Assembly: GCA_031259665.1 (NCBI GenBank)
Contig: JAIRLD010000077.1
Location: 1 to 7,680, forward strand
Direction of reading: 5' to 3'
Origin: Puniceicoccales bacterium
GTDB taxonomy: Bacteria; Verrucomicrobiota; Verrucomicrobiia; Opitutales; LL51
Length of the DNA: 7,680 nucleotides
Below the pieces are notes generated by a model. The model had not been told where the DNA came from. It saw nothing but the letters and a program-made list of their open reading frames with translations, and searched no databases. The position numbers and the translations under genes are program-made. Shown piece by piece: positions 6,012-7,680 of the stretch. How positions within the stretch are numbered: the stretch's first letter is position 1; the number at the start of each line of letters is the position of its first letter.

Positions 6012-6980
6012 ATGGAGAAGCGTATGTTTAGAGGAGCGAAGAGATCCTACATTGCGTTGTTCCTATTTTTCTTAACGCGATATTTGTTATTAAATGGCTT
6101 TGATATGAGAATTTTCAAAGTCGGTCAGGCAAATTTTGTATTGCTAACTCACAAAGAGAGGGCATTGGTCGTAGATTGTGGTGTAGGCAGTGGTTATGGC
6201 GGCGTTTTGAGGCTGCCTCGAGGAACATATGGCGAAGAGATTGCGTTAGCTCTAGCTGGTGTCACGCGATTGGGAATAATCGTTACGCACCATCATGGTG
6301 ATCATTACAATGGTATTCAGCAATTTAAAAAAGTTATCGATGTCATTAACACACAAAGGCGAAGCGACAGAGACTTCGAGCTAACGGATCTACTAGATAT
6401 GAAAGTTGGAGAAACTTGTAACGGTTGGGAAGGTTCCAGAGAGGATATTGTAAGTTATGTTGCATGTTATTTTAGAGGTGGGGATGTGGAAATAGAATGT
6501 ATTAGACCGGAAAATTTTGCTGAGGCTTTTTTATCTCCAGAAGTTGTTCATGATAACAATTTACTATTATTGATACATTATAAGGATGTTCATATTTTGT
6601 TATCCGGTGATGCCAATAGTGCATTGCTTGCCCACCATCTTTTACATACGGAGGGTTTTCGACAAAAATTAGTGGGTGTAAATGTTCTTCTTGCTCCTCA
6701 TCACGGTAGTACGGCAAATGGGGAACACGTGTGGATGGATGCAATATTTAACAATGATGTTGAGAAGAGGCGGATTTTGTTTGTATCTAGTGATCCCGAG
6801 CAAGATCACCATTTGCCAAAAGAGTTTTTTTACAAAAAAGTTAGAGAATTAGGGTGGAGGATCCATCGGACATATTTGACATCCACGGCTAAAGCGGTTT
6901 GTTATCGATTATCAGTTGATGATAATTGCTCAAATATTGCTATATTTGAGGGAGCGAAGATAGCATCAAGTAGTATATAG
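6012..6980 (+). CDS. ComEC-like metallo-beta-lactamase-fold hydrolase, exported or membrane-anchored
   Basis: The 322-residue protein carries a metallo-beta-lactamase fold of the ComEC C-terminal type. In order: KVGQANFVLL (36-45) and VVDCG (53-57); the metal-binding HxHxDH at 93-98 (HHHGDH); DNNLLLLIHYKDVHILLSGD (181-200), where D200 should bridge the metals; PHHGS (229-233); and a final strand region with HHLPKEF and HRTYLTSTAKAV, as in ComEC-like proteins. All metal ligands look intact, so it is probably an active phosphodiesterase or nuclease; the substrate is unknown. A basic N-terminus (FRGAKR) followed by a hydrophobic segment about 13-30, interrupted by R23, suggests a signal anchor or signal peptide and activity outside the cytoplasm. 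The ComEC channel domain is absent. ATG at 6012 abuts the previous stop; the in-frame ATG at 6024 has GGAG at 6014-6017 with 6-base spacing and may be the real start. It could belong to an uptake, nutrient-scavenging or conflict function; context does not decide. Confidence 0.9.
   Translation: MEKRMFRGAKRSYIALFLFFLTRYLLLNGFDMRIFKVGQANFVLLTHKERALVVDCGVGSGYGGVLRLPRGTYGEEIALALAGVTRLGIIVTHHHGDHYNGIQQFKKVIDVINTQRRSDRDFELTDLLDMKVGETCNGWEGSREDIVSYVACYFRGGDVEIECIRPENFAEAFLSPEVVHDNNLLLLIHYKDVHILLSGDANSALLAHHLLHTEGFRQKLVGVNVLLAPHHGSTANGEHVWMDAIFNNDVEKRRILFVSSDPEQDHHLPKEFFYKKVRELGWRIHRTYLTSTAKAVCYRLSVDDNCSNIAIFEGAKIASSSI
6014..6017 (+). promoter_or_regulatory. Ribosome-binding site favouring ATG 6024 for the MBL gene
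   Basis: GGAG followed by AAGCGT places a Shine-Dalgarno 6 bases ahead of the ATG at 6024, inside the first codons of the longer reading frame. Using it would shorten the product by four residues and move the start 12 bases past the upstream stop, without affecting the hydrophobic N-terminal segment. Confidence 0.5.
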
Positions 6981-7000
6981 TAGCGTTATTTCCCTCTTAA

Positions 7001-7495
7001 TCAATCTTCTCTTTTGCCGACTTTGCTATCGATTTTCATGAGTGCGGCGATGTTGTCGCCAACGGCTTCGATTTGACTCAAAATATCTTGTGCCTGTTTT
7101 TCTTCTTCGACCTGCTCGGTAATGTACCATTGCAGTAAGATTTGTGCTGCAAAATCTTTGATTTCAAGGGCGACACGATACATTTCATGGATGAGATGCG
7201 TTACCTGTTGCTCATGGGCTAACGTTTCTTGAAAAACCTCCCGCGGCGATGTGTAATGGGTTGGCATGGAGACTATTGGAAAAAGCTCGACATGATTGCC
7301 GCGGTCATTGACGTAATCAAAAAATTTCATCGCATGTTCCGTTTCCTCCTCAGCCTGCTTGCGCATCCATTTTGCAAAACCTTTGTAGGGAGTCGATTCA
7401 AAATACGCTGCCATCCCCAGATATTTATAGGCCGATTCCAATTCGTTCCGAATTTGTTCCTGAAAAAGATCTAATAATTTTTTTTCTATAACCAT
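7001..7495 (-). CDS. ftnA: Bacterial non-heme ferritin (FtnA-like)
   Basis: Ferritin oxidises Fe(II) at a di-iron ferroxidase centre and stores iron as a mineral inside a 24-subunit cytoplasmic shell. The 164-residue product from ATG 7495 matches the usual length of bacterial ferritins. The four-helix-bundle signatures are clear, numbered from this start: QIRNELESAYKYLGMAAYFE with E18; EEETEHAMKFFDYVNDRG with E51 and H54; EVFQETLAHEQ with E95; and LQWYITEQVEEE with E127, Q128, E130 and E131. These correspond to the E17, E50, H53, E94, E126/Q127 and E129/E130 set of E. coli FtnA, so the A and B sites and probably the third iron site are intact. No heme-ligand methionine of bacterioferritin type is evident. 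The frame extends 16 residues further to an ATG at 7543, but that extension has no family counterpart. Neither start has a Shine-Dalgarno. It is convergent with the MBL gene, 20 bp away. Confidence 0.95.
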   Translation of the reverse strand: MVIEKKLLDLFQEQIRNELESAYKYLGMAAYFESTPYKGFAKWMRKQAEEETEHAMKFFDYVNDRGNHVELFPIVSMPTHYTSPREVFQETLAHEQQVTHLIHEMYRVALEIKDFAAQILLQWYITEQVEEEKQAQDILSQIEAVGDNIAALMKIDSKVGKRED

Positions 7496-7553
7496 ATGAC
7501 AAATACTTTGGTACTGTTGAAAATTAGGCAAGTTTTTTTGCATTTGGGGTTTC

Positions 7554-7592
7554 GGAGTCCAAAGAGTGGAGCCATCTGGTCTCCCGCAAGGA
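7554..7592 (-). repeat. Palindromic intergenic repeat, right (inverted) copy
   Basis: This is the second copy of the repeat seen at the window start, in inverted orientation: the reverse complement of 7581-7592 equals bases 1-12. The element is itself an imperfect palindrome, with GGAGTCCA at 7554-7561 against TGGTCTCC at 7577-7584. It lies about 60 bp upstream of the ferritin start on the transcribed side, so it could be part of the ferritin leader or promoter region. Confidence 0.6.
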
Positions 7593-7606
7593 GTCTAGAC
7601 TCCTTG
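7587..7606. repeat. Perfect 20-bp palindrome
   Basis: CAAGGAGTCTAGACTCCTTG is its own reverse complement over all 20 bases, centred on CTAG. It partly overlaps the right repeat copy and could be the junction of two head-to-head repeat ends, since ACTCCTTG and its complement occur on both sides. A dimeric-regulator operator is a less likely reading. Confidence 0.7.
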
Positions 7607-7616
7607 ACCTCCTTTA

Positions 7617-7655
7617 GCGGCCAAGCCTTGCGCATTTTGCGCAGGGCTCGGCCGC
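7617..7655. repeat. Long GC-rich hairpin (REP-like)
   Basis: Arms 7617-7633 and 7639-7655 form a 17-bp stem around the 5-base loop ATTTT. The only two non-Watson-Crick positions are G-U-type pairs in one RNA orientation. Outside the stem, CCTT (7611-7614) can pair with AAGG (7656-7659) across a small bulge, and TTGACC (7604-7609) matches GGTCAA (7658-7663) as an alternative outer pairing. The GC-rich composition differs sharply from the genes to the left. It resembles REP-type dispersed hairpins, or possibly a terminator of a gene beyond the window. No clean T-run follows immediately on either strand. Confidence 0.7.
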
Positions 7656-7680
7656 AAGGTCAAAATTTGCCCCCGCGACG

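Noticed and set aside
6012..6980. Ribonuclease Z, glyoxalase II or classical beta-lactamase as identity of the MBL protein.
   Set aside because: The PHHGS and late SGD motif layout, and the HRT strand near the end, match the ComEC-type subgroup rather than those families.
6981..7000. A bidirectional terminator between the convergent MBL and ferritin genes.
   Set aside because: The 20-bp gap has no inverted repeat; only a second in-frame TAG directly after the MBL stop was seen.
7496..7543. A 16-residue N-terminal extension of ferritin from ATG 7543.
   Set aside because: It has no ferritin-family counterpart and no ribosome-binding site. ATG 7495 gives the normal family start and length, though initiation there also lacks a Shine-Dalgarno.
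7608..7616. ACCTCCTTT resembling the 3' end of 16S rRNA (anti-Shine-Dalgarno).
   Set aside because: The preceding bases do not match the conserved GGCTGGATC of 16S rRNA, and the stretch lies inside a hairpin cluster.

Overview
The window is a gene-dense piece of chromosome from a Gram-negative (diderm) bacterium. It holds eight protein-coding genes and no gene-free stretch longer than about 140 bases. The outer membrane is implied by a lipid A biosynthesis gene (lpxI), a lipoprotein-releasing (Lol) permease and a lipoprotein. LpxI rather than LpxH, next to a PilB/GspE-type ATPase and a bacterial ferritin, would fit a PVC-group bacterium such as Verrucomicrobiota, but this is only an inference and nothing here fixes the taxon. 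No rRNA, tRNA, CRISPR array, integrase or transposase was seen.

Layout. 1-72: copy of a short palindromic intergenic repeat, then the leader of lpxI. 73-2133 (+): lpxI and a LolC/E-type permease with abutting stop and start codons, a two-gene envelope operon. 2119-5250 (-): three genes read right to left, namely a small lipoprotein with a SecD P1-head-like domain (4762-5250), a PilB/GspE-family secretion ATPase 3 bp downstream (3472-4758), and after a 99-bp gap an exported protein-kinase-like protein (2119-3372) whose 3' end overlaps that of the Lol permease. 5251-5369: divergent intergenic region. 5370-6980 (+): a tight pair, an unrecognised exported protein and a membrane-anchored or exported ComEC-like metallo-beta-lactamase-fold hydrolase. 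7001-7495 (-): ferritin. 7544-7680: a cluster of palindromes including a second, inverted copy of the repeat found at the window start.

How the genes fit together. lpxI and lolC are ordinary envelope-biogenesis housekeeping genes. The lipoprotein and the ATPase are almost certainly co-transcribed and probably serve one type II secretion or type IV pilus-like machine. The kinase-like gene and the 5370-6980 pair look accessory: they are visibly more AT-rich than the lpxI, lolC and ATPase genes, they carry N-terminal export signals, and their families are patchily distributed or unknown. The least expected items are a kinase fold with a complete-looking active site behind a signal peptide, a stand-alone SecD P1-head-like lipoprotein joined to a secretion ATPase that lacks the usual N-terminal domain, and an exported ComEC-type hydrolase without the ComEC channel.
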